Of a stretch of DNA of 64,000 nt, positions 35,235 to 44,130 are shown in pieces. This DNA is from Rhizobium nepotum 39/7 (GTDB lineage: Bacteria; Pseudomonadota; Alphaproteobacteria; Rhizobiales; Rhizobiaceae): NCBI RefSeq assembly GCF_000949865.1, contig NZ_JWJH01000007.1, positions 118,962 to 182,961 of the forward strand. Direction: 5' to 3'. The position numbers and the translations under genes are program-made. The first letter of the stretch is position 1, and each line of letters begins with the position of its first letter. The notes beneath the pieces were generated by a model. That model saw nothing but the letters and a program-made list of their open reading frames with translations. It was not told where the DNA came from and made no database searches.

Positions 35235-37193
35235 ATGTCTGCCAAAATCTATCCGGTGCTCAAATCGGCGAAGGCCCGGACACTCATCGATAACGAGCGT
35301 TACCAGAAATGGTATCAGGAGAGCGTCGAGGATCCCGAAAAGTTCTGGGACAAGCACGGCCGGCGGATCGACTGGTTCAAGCCCTATACCAAGGTCAAGA
35401 ACACGTCCTTCAAGGGACGAGTGCCGATCAAGTGGTTCGAGGACGGCCTGACCAACGTCTCCTATAACTGTATCGACCGGCATCTGAAGACGCATGGCGA
35501 GCGCACGGCGATCATCTGGGAAGGCGATAATCCCTATATCGACAAGAAGATCACCTACAATCAGCTCTACGATTATGTCTGCCGCCTGGCGAACGTGCTG
35601 AAGAAGCACGGTGTGAAGAAGGGTGACCGCGTCACCATCTATATGCCGATGATACCGGAGGCGGCTTATGCCATGCTGGCCTGCGCCCGTATCGGGGCCA
35701 TCCATTCCGTCGTGTTCGGAGGCTTCTCGCCGGAGGCGCTGGCGGGCCGCATCGTCGATTGCCAGTCCACCTTCGTCATCACCTGCGACGAAGGCGTGCG
35801 CGGCGGCAAGCCGATCCCGCTCAAGGAAAACACCGACAAGGCGATCGATATCGCCGCCAAGCAATATGTCATCGTCAACAAGGTTCTGGTCGTGCGCCGC
35901 ACCGGCGGCAAGACCAGCTGGGCGCCGGGCCGCGATATCTGGTACCACCAGGAAATCGCCACGGTAAAACCGGATTGCCCACCGGTGAAGATGAAGGCGG
36001 AAGATCCGCTGTTCATCCTTTACACATCGGGTTCCACCGGCAAGCCCAAGGGCGTGCTGCACACGACGGGCGGCTATCTCGTCTATACGTCGATGACCCA
36101 TGAATATGTCTTCGACTACAAGGACGGGGAAGTATTCTGGTGTACCGCCGATGTCGGCTGGGTTACCGGCCATTCCTACATCGTATACGGACCGCTGGCG
36201 AATTGCGCGACGACGCTGATGTTCGAAGGGGTTCCCAATTTTCCGGATCAGGGCCGGTTCTGGGAGGTCATCGACAAGCACAAGGTCAATATCTTCTACA
36301 CTGCGCCGACGGCGCTCAGATCGCTGATGGGGGCCGGCGACCAGTTCGTCACACGCTCTTCGCGCGAAAGCCTCCGCCTTCTCGGCACGGTGGGTGAGCC
36401 GATCAATCCGGAAGCATGGGAGTGGTATTACCATGTGGTCGGCGAGGACAAGAGCCCTATCGTCGATACATGGTGGCAGACGGAAACCGGCGGCATTCTC
36501 ATCTCGCCGCTGCCGGGAGCGACCGATCTGAAACCCGGTTCGGCGACGCGGCCGTTCTTCGGCGTGCAGCCGCAATTGGTCGATGCCGAAGGCAATGTGC
36601 TGGAGGGCCCGGCCGACGGCAATCTCTGCATCATTGACAGCTGGCCGGGCCAGTCCCGATCCGTCTACGGCGATCACCAGCGCTTCATCGATACCTATTT
36701 CTCGACCTACAAGGGCAAGTACTTCACCGGTGACGGCTGCCGACGCGACGAGGACGGTTATTACTGGATCACCGGCCGTGTCGATGACGTCCTCAACGTT
36801 TCCGGCCACCGTCTCGGCACGGCCGAGGTGGAATCGGCCCTGGTGTCGCATCACCTTGTTTCGGAAGCGGCCGTGGTCGGTTATCCGCATCCCATCAAGG
36901 GGCAGGGCATCTATTGTTATGTCACGTTGATGGCGGGCCAGAGCGGCGATTATGCGCTGCGCGAAGAGCTGGTAAAGCACGTCCGCAACGAGATCGGGCC
37001 GGTTGCGACGCCCGACAAGATCCAGTTCGCGCCGGGACTGCCCAAGACCCGCTCCGGCAAGATCATGCGGCGTATCCTGCGGAAAATCGCGGAGGACGAT
37101 TTCGGCGCGTTGGGGGATACATCGACGCTTGCCGATCCCGCAGTGGTGGAAGATCTCATCGCCAACCGGCAGAACAGGCTGGCCGCATCCTGA
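35235..37193 (+). CDS. acs: Acetyl-CoA synthetase
   Basis: 652 residues, the usual Acs length. An AMP-forming ligase that activates acetate. The P-loop-like motif is [12 protein letters not shown] (~residues 262-273), the adenylate core includes [11 protein letters not shown], and the C-terminal acetylation/catalytic Lys is in [13 protein letters not shown]. The start [10 protein letters not shown] has AGGAGGAG directly upstream; a frame extending to 35100 is not supported. It supplies acetyl-CoA, which also feeds PhaA elsewhere in the window. A strong terminator follows. Confidence 0.97.
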   Translation: MSAKIYPVLKSAKARTLIDNERYQKWYQESVEDPEKFWDKHGRRIDWFKPYTKVKNTSFKGRVPIKWFEDGLTNVSYNCIDRHLKTHGERTAIIWEGDNPYIDKKITYNQLYDYVCRLANVLKKHGVKKGDRVTIYMPMIPEAAYAMLACARIGAIHSVVFGGFSPEALAGRIVDCQSTFVITCDEGVRGGKPIPLKENTDKAIDIAAKQYVIVNKVLVVRRTGGKTSWAPGRDIWYHQEIATVKPDCPPVKMKAEDPLFILYTSGSTGKPKGVLHTTGGYLVYTSMTHEYVFDYKDGEVFWCTADVGWVTGHSYIVYGPLANCATTLMFEGVPNFPDQGRFWEVIDKHKVNIFYTAPTALRSLMGAGDQFVTRSSRESLRLLGTVGEPINPEAWEWYYHVVGEDKSPIVDTWWQTETGGILISPLPGATDLKPGSATRPFFGVQPQLVDAEGNVLEGPADGNLCIIDSWPGQSRSVYGDHQRFIDTYFSTYKGKYFTGDGCRRDEDGYYWITGRVDDVLNVSGHRLGTAEVESALVSHHLVSEAAVVGYPHPIKGQGIYCYVTLMAGQSGDYALREELVKHVRNEIGPVATPDKIQFAPGLPKTRSGKIMRRILRKIAEDDFGALGDTSTLADPAVVEDLIANRQNRLAAS

Positions 37194-37210
37194 CGGACGA
37201 TAATAGTGAG

Positions 37211-37235
37211 AAAGGCTGCTTCGGCAGCCTTTTTT
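37211..37235 (+). terminator. Terminator after acs
   Basis: AAAGGCTGC / GCAGCCTTT with a TTCG tetraloop and six T residues. Confidence 0.9.
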
Positions 37236-37258
37236 CTGATCTGTAATTTCTGCAAACA

Positions 37259-37291
37259 AAAACACCCGGAGGCGGAACCTCCGGGTGTTTT
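37259..37291 (-). terminator. Terminator of the TRAP transporter operon
   Basis: A 14-bp stem, AAAACACCCGGAGG / CCTCCGGGTGTTTT, directly after dctP in the minus-strand transcript. Confidence 0.9.
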
Positions 37292-37310
37292 CAATTGTAT
37301 GCAGTCAGGA

Positions 37311-38318
37311 TTACTGGCCGCGGATCTTCTTCAGGTCCGCCAGAACGGCGTCGACGACGTCAGCACCGATTTCAGCCTTGTGCTTTTCGTAGACGATCAT
37401 CGACTTCTCGCGGATACGGGCCTGCTCGTCGGCAGACAGCGTATTCACTTCGAGACCGGCCGCCTTGATCTTTTCCAGCGACTTCTGGTTCAGTTCGCGG
37501 ATGACCTTACGCTCCTCGTCGCGACCGACGACTGCGCATTCACGCAGGGCCGTCTGCTCTTCAGGCGTGTAGCTGTCGAAGATCGGCTTGGAGAAGAGGA
37601 AGAGGAACGGCGTGTAGGCGTGGTTCGTCTCGGTGATGTACTTCTGCACCTCGTAGAACTTCGAGGTGTCGATCGTCACATAGGGGTTTTCCTGGGCGTC
37701 GATCGCATTGGTTTCCAGCGCCGAGAAGACTTCGCCGAAAGCCATCGGCGTCGCATTGGCGCCGAGGTTCTGGAAGGTGTCGAGGAAGATGTTGTTCTGC
37801 ATCACGCGAACCTTGAGGCCGGAGAAGTCTTCCCACTTGTTCACGGCGCGCTTGGAGTTCGACAGGTTGCGGAAGCCGTTTTCCCAGTAGGCCAGGTTTA
37901 CGAGGCCCTGTTCTTCCAGCTTCTTGTTCATCATGTCGCCGAAGGCGCCGTCCATGACGGCATCGGCTTCCTTGGCGTTGGAAAACAGGAACGGCAGGTC
38001 GAATACGCCGAGCGACGGGATGAGACCGACGAGCGGCGACGAGGACGTCACGACCGCTTCCTGAACGCCGGAGCGCAGGGCCTGCGTTGCCTGGAGGTCA
38101 CCGCCGAGCGCGCCGCCCCAGAATGCCGTCAGCTTCAGCTTGCCGCCCGACTTTTCGTCGAGGCAGGCCTGCATGGCCTTGATGCCGTTGCCGACCGGGT
38201 GGTCCTGATTGATGCCGTTCGAGACGCGGATGTTGCGGCTGTTGAATTCGGCCATTGCCGGTGCTGCTGCGCCGACGGCGAAAGCGATGGCTGTGGTGGT
38301 CAGAAGAAGCTTTCTCAT
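37311..38318 (-). CDS. TRAP transporter substrate-binding protein, DctP type
   Basis: 335 residues. The signal peptide (MRKLLLTTTAIAFAVGAAAPAMA) is cleaved after AMA. The mature DctP domain contains GGALGGDLQATQALRSG, the conserved Arg in GLKVRVMQN and ENPYVTIDTSKFYEVQKY. Periplasmic binding proteins of this type usually bind carboxylates such as C4 acids, sugar acids or keto acids through that Arg. It lies 36 bp after dctM. As the last gene of the minus-strand block, it ends at a strong terminator. Confidence 0.92.
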   Translation of the reverse strand: MRKLLLTTTAIAFAVGAAAPAMAEFNSRNIRVSNGINQDHPVGNGIKAMQACLDEKSGGKLKLTAFWGGALGGDLQATQALRSGVQEAVVTSSSPLVGLIPSLGVFDLPFLFSNAKEADAVMDGAFGDMMNKKLEEQGLVNLAYWENGFRNLSNSKRAVNKWEDFSGLKVRVMQNNIFLDTFQNLGANATPMAFGEVFSALETNAIDAQENPYVTIDTSKFYEVQKYITETNHAYTPFLFLFSKPIFDSYTPEEQTALRECAVVGRDEERKVIRELNQKSLEKIKAAGLEVNTLSADEQARIREKSMIVYEKHKAEIGADVVDAVLADLKKIRGQ

Positions 38319-38354
38319 AATATCCTCCCTTGGATTGTTTGCGAGAAGTGGCGA

Positions 38355-39632
38355 TTAACGAAGATACTGCAACGGAACCATGACGATGTCCGGGAAAATT
38401 ACCAGCAGCGCCAGAACGATGGTTTCCGCGACGAGGAACGGCCAGACGCCGATCGTGACCTTGCCGAGCGGGATACGCCCGACACCGCTGACGACGTTGA
38501 GCACGACGCCGACCGGAGGCGTGATCAGACCGATGGCGTTGTTGATGATGAACAATACGCCGAAATAGACCGGATCAATACCCGCCTGCTTGACGATGGG
38601 CATCAGAACGGGCGTCAGGATGAGGATGGTCGGCGTCAGGTCGAGTGCGGTTCCAACGATGAAGACCAGCACCATCATCGCAACCATCAGAAGCATCGGA
38701 CGATCGATCAGCGGCTCGATGTAGCCCGCGACCTCGTTTGGAATGTTCGCTGCCGTGATGAGCCAGGCGGAGACGAGTGCTGCGCAGACGAGGAACATGA
38801 TGATCGATGTGCTCTTGGCCGCGCGCAGAAGCACGTGGAACAGATCCGCAGGCTTCAACTCGCGATAGATCACCATGCCGACGAAGAGAGCGTAGACGGC
38901 AGCGACGACCGCGGCTTCCGTCGGGGTCATGATGCCCGCCTTGATGCCGCCGAGAATGATGACGGGCATGCCAAGCGCCCAGCCGGCGCGGACCGTGGCA
39001 ACCAGACGTTCCTTGGCGGAGGTTTTGGGCAGGGGCTTGATGTTATCTTTGCGGACCACGATCAGCCACGCGATGATCAGCGAAATGCCCATCATAATAC
39101 CGGGAACGATACCTGCAAGGAAGAGCTGGGTGATCGAGACATTGGCGGCGACGCCGAAGACGATGAAGGCCATGGAAGGCGGAATAACCGGAGCGATGAT
39201 GCCGCCCGCAGCGATGAGGCCGCCGGAGCGCGGAATATCGTAACCGGCCTTCGCCATCATCGGGATGAGGATTGCGGCAAGGGCTGCGGTATCGGCTGCC
39301 GCCGAACCGGAGATGCTGGCCATGATGATGGCAGCTACGATCGCCACGATGCCGAGGCCGCCCCTGATATGGCCAACAAGCGCAATCGCAAAGTCGATGA
39401 TGCGGCGGGAAAGACCGCCGGAATTCATCAACTCGCCGGCCAGGATGAAGAAGGGGATGGCGAGCAGCGTAAAGGTGTCGGCGCCCGAGATCATGTTCTG
39501 GGCAATGATCGCGGTGTTGAACATGCCCATGTACCACATGAGCACGACGCCGCAGAACATCAGCGAGAAAGCGACGGGAACGCCAATCGCCATGGCTCCG
39601 AGAAGAGAGCCGACAAAAACGAAAAGTGTCAT
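38355..39632 (-). CDS. TRAP transporter large permease, DctM type
   Basis: 425 residues with about 12 membrane segments, the standard DctM length. Signatures: IPFFILAGELMNSGGLSRRI, GSAAADTAALAAILIPMM and PPSMAFIVFGV. It is the Na+-coupled translocation subunit and works with DctQ and DctP. It sits 4 bp after dctQ, so they are translationally close. Confidence 0.94.
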   Translation of the reverse strand: MTLFVFVGSLLGAMAIGVPVAFSLMFCGVVLMWYMGMFNTAIIAQNMISGADTFTLLAIPFFILAGELMNSGGLSRRIIDFAIALVGHIRGGLGIVAIVAAIIMASISGSAAADTAALAAILIPMMAKAGYDIPRSGGLIAAGGIIAPVIPPSMAFIVFGVAANVSITQLFLAGIVPGIMMGISLIIAWLIVVRKDNIKPLPKTSAKERLVATVRAGWALGMPVIILGGIKAGIMTPTEAAVVAAVYALFVGMVIYRELKPADLFHVLLRAAKSTSIIMFLVCAALVSAWLITAANIPNEVAGYIEPLIDRPMLLMVAMMVLVFIVGTALDLTPTILILTPVLMPIVKQAGIDPVYFGVLFIINNAIGLITPPVGVVLNVVSGVGRIPLGKVTIGVWPFLVAETIVLALLVIFPDIVMVPLQYLR

Positions 39633-39636
39633 GGTA

Positions 39637-40167
39637 TCAGCGCTCCGAAAGCTGTTCGATCGTGAGGTTCTCGCCGGCGAACTGGGCGATTTCGTCCTCT
39701 GTCACGCGGCCCGTCACATAACGGTAAAGGCGCTCCAGAGCGATGATGAACATCAGGCCGCCGGTGAACATGCCGATGCCATAGACCCAGATCATCGACA
39801 GCTTGGTGACAGGCGCATGCATGCTGGCATTGATGGCGGACTGCTTCCACGTTCCCCAGAAGAAGATGGCGGAACAGCCCAGAATGATGATGTTCGATGC
39901 GATCATGCAGACGACGCGGGCGCGGCGCGACAGGAACATCACGAGAGTTTCGATGCCCATGTGGCTGTTTTCACGGAAGGTCAGCACGGCACCGATGAAG
40001 GTCAACCAGACGAAGAAGTAGCGCGACAGTTCTTCCGAGATGTTGATGCCGGAATTCATCGAATAACGCATGACAACGTTGACGAAGACCATGATCGACA
40101 TGCCAGCGAGCAGCACGACGAGAATGATTTCGAGAATCCGGTAAAAGAGATTGATGGTCTTTTGCAT
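39637..40167 (-). CDS. TRAP transporter small permease, DctQ type
   Basis: 176 residues with four membrane helices. DctQ signatures: LVVLLAGMSIMVFVNVVMRYS, SEELSRYFFVWLTFIGAVLTFRE (given in pieces here) and a C-terminal helix. The start MQKTINLFYR has GGGAGGGG upstream; an extra 10 codons to 40197 are unlikely. It follows the FAH-type gene by 117 bp, so the operon order is FAH, dctQ, dctM, dctP. Confidence 0.92.
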   Translation of the reverse strand: MQKTINLFYRILEIILVVLLAGMSIMVFVNVVMRYSMNSGINISEELSRYFFVWLTFIGAVLTFRENSHMGIETLVMFLSRRARVVCMIASNIIILGCSAIFFWGTWKQSAINASMHAPVTKLSMIWVYGIGMFTGGLMFIIALERLYRYVTGRVTEDEIAQFAGENLTIEQLSER

Positions 40168-40284
40168 TTTCCCCTCCCGAAGAAATATCCGGAACATTTC
40201 CGGCGAAGGATCACCTTCAATGCCCCATTTATTGGTTTTTCACAATTCCGGACGCAAAACCGCGATGCACTTTTGCCGGATTGC

Positions 40285-41445
40285 TCAGAGCAGCCCCCGT
40301 TTCGCCAGATTGCGCATCAGGGCCGTGGTGCCGAACGTCCATTCCGGGCATTCGTCTGTTGTCGTGACCCAGTTGATCAGCTTGCCGAGCTTGGGCGTGG
40401 AGATTTCGACACGGTCGCCCTTGGAGTGAGTGAAACCGAGACCCGGGCCATGGCGATCCTTCACCGGCGCGAACATCGTGCCAAGGAAAAAGACGGCGCC
40501 GTCAGGATATTGATGGTTGCGGTTCAAGAGCTGGGACGCAAGGTTTTCCGGCGTGCGGCTGATCGCCTGCATCGCGCTGGCACCCGTCATGGTGAAACCG
40601 TCTTCACCTTCGACCAGCAGCGATATCTGCGCCTTCTTCACGTCTTCGATGGTGAAGTTTCCATCAAACAGGCGGATGAAAGGACCGATCGCGCAGGAGG
40701 CGTTATTGTCTTTCGCCTTGCTGAGCAGCAGGGCGGAGCGGCCTTCGAAATCGCGCAGGTTGACATCGTTGCCGAGCGTCGCGCCGACGATGCGTCCATC
40801 GGAGGCGATGGCGAGCACCACTTCCGGCTCCGGGTTATTCCATTGCGATTTAGGGTGAACGCCGATCAGCGCGCCGCAGCCGACCGAGGCCATGGCCTGC
40901 GCCTTGGAGAATATCTCCGCATCCGGGCCAATACCCACTTCCAGATATTGCGACCAGAGGCCCATTTCCTGAAGCAGTTTCTTCACTTCGGCCGCTTTTT
41001 CGGAACCGGCCTCAAGTCCCTTGAGACTGTCGCCCAGAACCGGCGCCAGCCGTCCGCGGATTTCCTGCGCGCGCAGCGGGTCGCCCTTGGCCTGCTCCTC
41101 GATCACGCGTTCCAGCATGCTGTCGGCAAAGGTGACGCCCGCAGCCTTAACGGCCTGAATGTCGTTGGGGGCGAGAAGTTCGCCGGCGGAGCCATCCAGA
41201 AAGGCCTCAAGCGCGCCAAGCGCTACGAATGTGCCGGTCTCTGCAAGCCGCTCCACGAGATCGGTCTTTTCCAGAAGTTCGGACATGGTCGGGGAGACAG
41301 AGGTCAGGTCGTAGAGCACGCCGCCTTTAAGGAGGACGGGGCAGGGGCCGCCTTCGCTTTTCGACCAGACGCGGCCAACGAGCAGGGCGTTTTCAAAATC
41401 TTCAGGCAAAATTGCGGTAACGTCGATGGACCTTGAGCCGGTCAT
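40285..41445 (-). CDS. Fumarylacetoacetate hydrolase-fold family protein
   Basis: 386 residues. The C-terminal FAH domain shows NPEPEVVLAIASDGRIVGATLGNDVNLRDFEGRSALL in pieces, with metal-ligand Glu and Asp in PEPEVVL and DVNLRD. The N-terminal ~130 residues are extra. The domain resembles 2-keto-3-deoxyaldonate dehydratases of the FAH superfamily (such as archaeal KdaD) as much as true hydrolases. I infer, from the IlvD/Edd dehydratase in the same locus, that it acts on a 2-keto-3-deoxy acid. The start MTGSRSIDVT has GGGAGGA at 6 nt; a 22-residue extension to 41511 would run through the operator at 41499-41514. First gene of the TRAP operon. Confidence 0.86.
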   Translation of the reverse strand: MTGSRSIDVTAILPEDFENALLVGRVWSKSEGGPCPVLLKGGVLYDLTSVSPTMSELLEKTDLVERLAETGTFVALGALEAFLDGSAGELLAPNDIQAVKAAGVTFADSMLERVIEEQAKGDPLRAQEIRGRLAPVLGDSLKGLEAGSEKAAEVKKLLQEMGLWSQYLEVGIGPDAEIFSKAQAMASVGCGALIGVHPKSQWNNPEPEVVLAIASDGRIVGATLGNDVNLRDFEGRSALLLSKAKDNNASCAIGPFIRLFDGNFTIEDVKKAQISLLVEGEDGFTMTGASAMQAISRTPENLASQLLNRNHQYPDGAVFFLGTMFAPVKDRHGPGLGFTHSKGDRVEISTPKLGKLINWVTTTDECPEWTFGTTALMRNLAKRGLL

Positions 41446-41498
41446 GTATATCCTCCCCTTCAGGTCTCCGACAGCCGCCTCCTGCGGTCTTATTGTCT

Positions 41499-41514
41499 GG
41501 ATGTCTGACAACCT
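41499..41514. promoter_or_regulatory. Putative GntR operator, site 1
   Basis: On the minus strand, AGGTTGTCAGACATCC. It matches site 2 (44034-44050) at 14 of 16 positions and lies 54 bp upstream of the FAH-type gene start. Confidence 0.7.
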
Positions 41515-41651
41515 AATCTCATTCTTCTTAGTATGACTTTTGCGACGAGTCTAGCGGTCTCGCGGACAAAATTATCGTCTTCTGTGACTGGATCGCCGGA
41601 AAGCTTTGAAACCTGTCTTATAGCTTTGCCGTTCGTACCTCTGTTCGCTGC

Positions 41652-42368
41652 TCAGAAGATATCCAGTTCCAGATTTACCCGGCTTGCGGCACCCAGCAGA
41701 TGCCTGCGCATGGCATCCTTGGCCGCAGTTGCATCGGCGTTCTCGACAGCGTCGTAGATCGCCACATGTTCGGCGATAGTCACCTTGAGAATCTCGCCGA
41801 AAACAGCACGGGAGAAGGCGATGTTGATGGCTGAACTGATGCGTTCCGCAATGAAACCGAGGAACATCAGGAAATATTCGTTCTGCGTCGCTTCCGCCAG
41901 AATGCGGTGGAAGTCGAGATCGGCCGCAACGCCCTCCGTCGACCAGTCGTCAGCGGTTTTCATCTTTTCCAGCGCCGCCGCCAGACGCGCCAATTGCTGG
42001 GGACTGCGGTGAAGTGCTGCGAGACCTGCGGCCTCGATTTCCATCGGCATGCGAAGCTGGAAGAGATCGCGGAAATTTTCCGGATCGTTCAGGCGGGACC
42101 GCTCGATGCGGATGGACAGTCTCTGCCGGGGATCGGTTACGAATGCACCCACGCCTTGGCGCGTTTCGACAAAACCCTCATTGCGTAATTGCGCGATTGC
42201 CTCGCGAATGACCGAGCGGCTGACACCGAAGGTTTTCGCCAAGACATGTTCTGTCGGCAGCCTGTCGCCCGGCCCGAGTTTCGAATCATTGATCTCGCGG
42301 GCGATCTCCGCAGCGATCCGGCCGGGCAGATGGTCGTTGCGATGTATCTGATTGAACTCCAGCGTCAT
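41652..42368 (-). CDS. GntR-family transcriptional regulator, FCD (FadR) subfamily
   Basis: 238 residues. The N-terminal winged helix (~1-75) has GPGDRLPTEHVLAKTFGVSRSVIREAIAQLR, in which the recognition helix is plain. The C-terminal FCD domain (~90-230) keeps the metal-binding Asp/His pattern (DLDFHRILAEATQN, FLGFIAERI, EHVAIYDAVENAD). FCD regulators bind carboxylic-acid effectors and commonly repress adjacent uptake and catabolic genes. It lies between the FAH/TRAP operon and the FAD-oxidoreductase, and is the obvious owner of the two palindromic sites flanking it. Confidence 0.9.
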   Translation of the reverse strand: MTLEFNQIHRNDHLPGRIAAEIAREINDSKLGPGDRLPTEHVLAKTFGVSRSVIREAIAQLRNEGFVETRQGVGAFVTDPRQRLSIRIERSRLNDPENFRDLFQLRMPMEIEAAGLAALHRSPQQLARLAAALEKMKTADDWSTEGVAADLDFHRILAEATQNEYFLMFLGFIAERISSAINIAFSRAVFGEILKVTIAEHVAIYDAVENADATAAKDAMRRHLLGAASRVNLELDIF

Positions 42369-42486
42369 GATTGCTCCCGTTCCACAGAAACGATTGGTTC
42401 GTTTTTCCCGCGGCAGGCGACTTCCTCCTTCGCCGCCAGCGGGGTTTTCAAAGGCGGCGCGTTCGTCCGCCTTTGCTATTTTTCGA

Positions 42487-43932
42487 TTAGCTATCCGGTT
42501 GCAAGCTTATCTGGCAACCGGGATTCATCCGCAAATCCGGGTCGAAGGCGTTTTTCAAACCCGTGATCATCCGGCGCTGCACATCAGATAGCCGGCTTTC
42601 GAAATCGGAACGCTTCAGGCGGCCGATGCCATGCTCGGCGCTGATGCTTCCGACATAACGGTCGAGGACGTCGTTGACGAGCGTTTTAGACTTGTAGATG
42701 AACGTCTCGCGCTCTTCCGGCGTCGCACCGTTTGGCGGCAGCACGTTGAGGTGGACGTTGCCGTCTCCGACATGGCCATAGGAAACCGCGAGGCATTCCG
42801 GCAGCTTTTCCGCCAGTTCTGCTTCCGCTTCCGCCACGAAAGCCGCGAGTTTCGACAGCGGCACCGAAATATCGGTGCGCATATGGCTGCCGCGCAGCGC
42901 CTGGCCTTCATTCATGCCCTCACGGAACAGCCAAAGCGATTGCGCCTGTGCCCGCGAGGAGGCGATGACGCCATCCAGCACCAGACCGTCTTCCATGACG
43001 CCCTCGAGGAAGCGTCCCATCAGATCGGCGGTATCCACCAGCCCGGAGCCGGAAATTTCCATCAGCACATAGGCCGGATAATCGCCGGCGATCGGCATTT
43101 TGAGGTCGGGTATGGCTTCGATCGCAAGCGTGAAGGCGACGGGCGGCATGAATTCGAAGGCGGACATCAGGTCGCAGCATTCGCGGCGGGCGCGGCGGTA
43201 AAGCTTGATGGCGTCATCCAGCGAATTGAGGCCGAGCAGCGCCGTCTCGACATGTTCGGGATTGGGATAAAGCTTGACGGCCACCGCCGTGATGATGCCG
43301 AGCGTTCCTTCAGCGCCGATGAAAAGCTGCTTCAGGTCAATGCCGCGATTGTCCTTGCGCAGCGTCGACAGCCCGTTCCAGATGGTGCCATCAGGCAATA
43401 CCACTTCAAGGCCCAGCACCAGTTCGCGGGTCATGCCGTAGCGCAGGACGTTGATGCCGCCGGCATTGGTGGAGACGTTGCCGCCGATGCGGCAGCTGCC
43501 CTGTGCGCCAAGGGACAGCGGGAAGAACATTCCCTTGTCCTGAACCGCATCCTTGAATTCCGAGAGAATGCAGCCGGCTTCGACGACAGCCGAAAAATCG
43601 TCGCTGTCTACGGTGCGGATGGCGTTCATGCGTTCCAGGCTCAGCACGACCTGACGCTTTGGCGCATCGGGAATGCCGCCAAGCACCAGTCCGGTATTGC
43701 CGCCCTGGGGGATGATGGAGAGGCCGAGTTCTGCACAGGCGTGAACCGTGTCGGAGACTTCCTTGGTCGAACGGGGACGAATGACGGCCACGGCCGAACT
43801 TGTGACGTCGCCGTGCCAATCGCGGCAATAGCGCAGCATGTCTTCCTGCGACGTCAGCAGCAAAGCTTCGCCCAGCCTGTTTTTCAGCGAGAACCGCAAT
43901 TCCTCGATATCGTGTTCGCTCACGATCGTCAT
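42487..43932 (-). CDS. FAD-binding oxidoreductase, D-lactate/D-2-hydroxyacid dehydrogenase type
   Basis: 481 residues. FAD_binding_4 domain (~40-180: VIRPRSTKEVSDTVH, IIPQGGNTGLVLGG, GGNVSTNAGG) and the FAD-oxidase C-terminal domain (SYGHVGDGNVHLNV, AEHGIGRLKR). The family oxidises D-2-hydroxyacids (D-lactate, D-2-hydroxyglutarate, glycolate) and passes electrons to quinones or ETF. The start MTIVSEHDIE has GAGAGGG upstream; the ATG at 43950 adds six codons. It diverges from the denD-type operon across the palindrome at 44034-44050. Confidence 0.9.
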   Translation of the reverse strand: MTIVSEHDIEELRFSLKNRLGEALLLTSQEDMLRYCRDWHGDVTSSAVAVIRPRSTKEVSDTVHACAELGLSIIPQGGNTGLVLGGIPDAPKRQVVLSLERMNAIRTVDSDDFSAVVEAGCILSEFKDAVQDKGMFFPLSLGAQGSCRIGGNVSTNAGGINVLRYGMTRELVLGLEVVLPDGTIWNGLSTLRKDNRGIDLKQLFIGAEGTLGIITAVAVKLYPNPEHVETALLGLNSLDDAIKLYRRARRECCDLMSAFEFMPPVAFTLAIEAIPDLKMPIAGDYPAYVLMEISGSGLVDTADLMGRFLEGVMEDGLVLDGVIASSRAQAQSLWLFREGMNEGQALRGSHMRTDISVPLSKLAAFVAEAEAELAEKLPECLAVSYGHVGDGNVHLNVLPPNGATPEERETFIYKSKTLVNDVLDRYVGSISAEHGIGRLKRSDFESRLSDVQRRMITGLKNAFDPDLRMNPGCQISLQPDS

Positions 43933-44033
43933 TCCACCCTCTCCGTCCAATCCGCCCTAGATACCCGGACAAGGGTCTTTCGCCTTGCTTTTACCGGTTT
44001 GTGAAAAAATACTATTTTCAATCAAATCATATA

Positions 44034-44050
44034 AGGTTATCAGACAACCT
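44034..44050. promoter_or_regulatory. Putative GntR operator, site 2
   Basis: AGGTTATCAGACAACCT, a near-perfect palindrome (one mismatch) that extends by two more paired bases on each side (44032-44052). It lies between the divergent FAD-oxidoreductase and denD-type genes. Confidence 0.75.
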
Positions 44051-44130
44051 TACAAGCTAATTTATCGGCCCATAAGCCGATGGTGTTTTTTCGGTCTCGG
44101 GAGAATGACCGGGCCAAAGAGGAGGAAGAC

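Noticed and set aside
44080..44130. Longer denD start at a GTG/ATG upstream
   Set aside because: The start at 44131 has a strong AGGAGGAA and begins directly with the nucleotide-binding fold.
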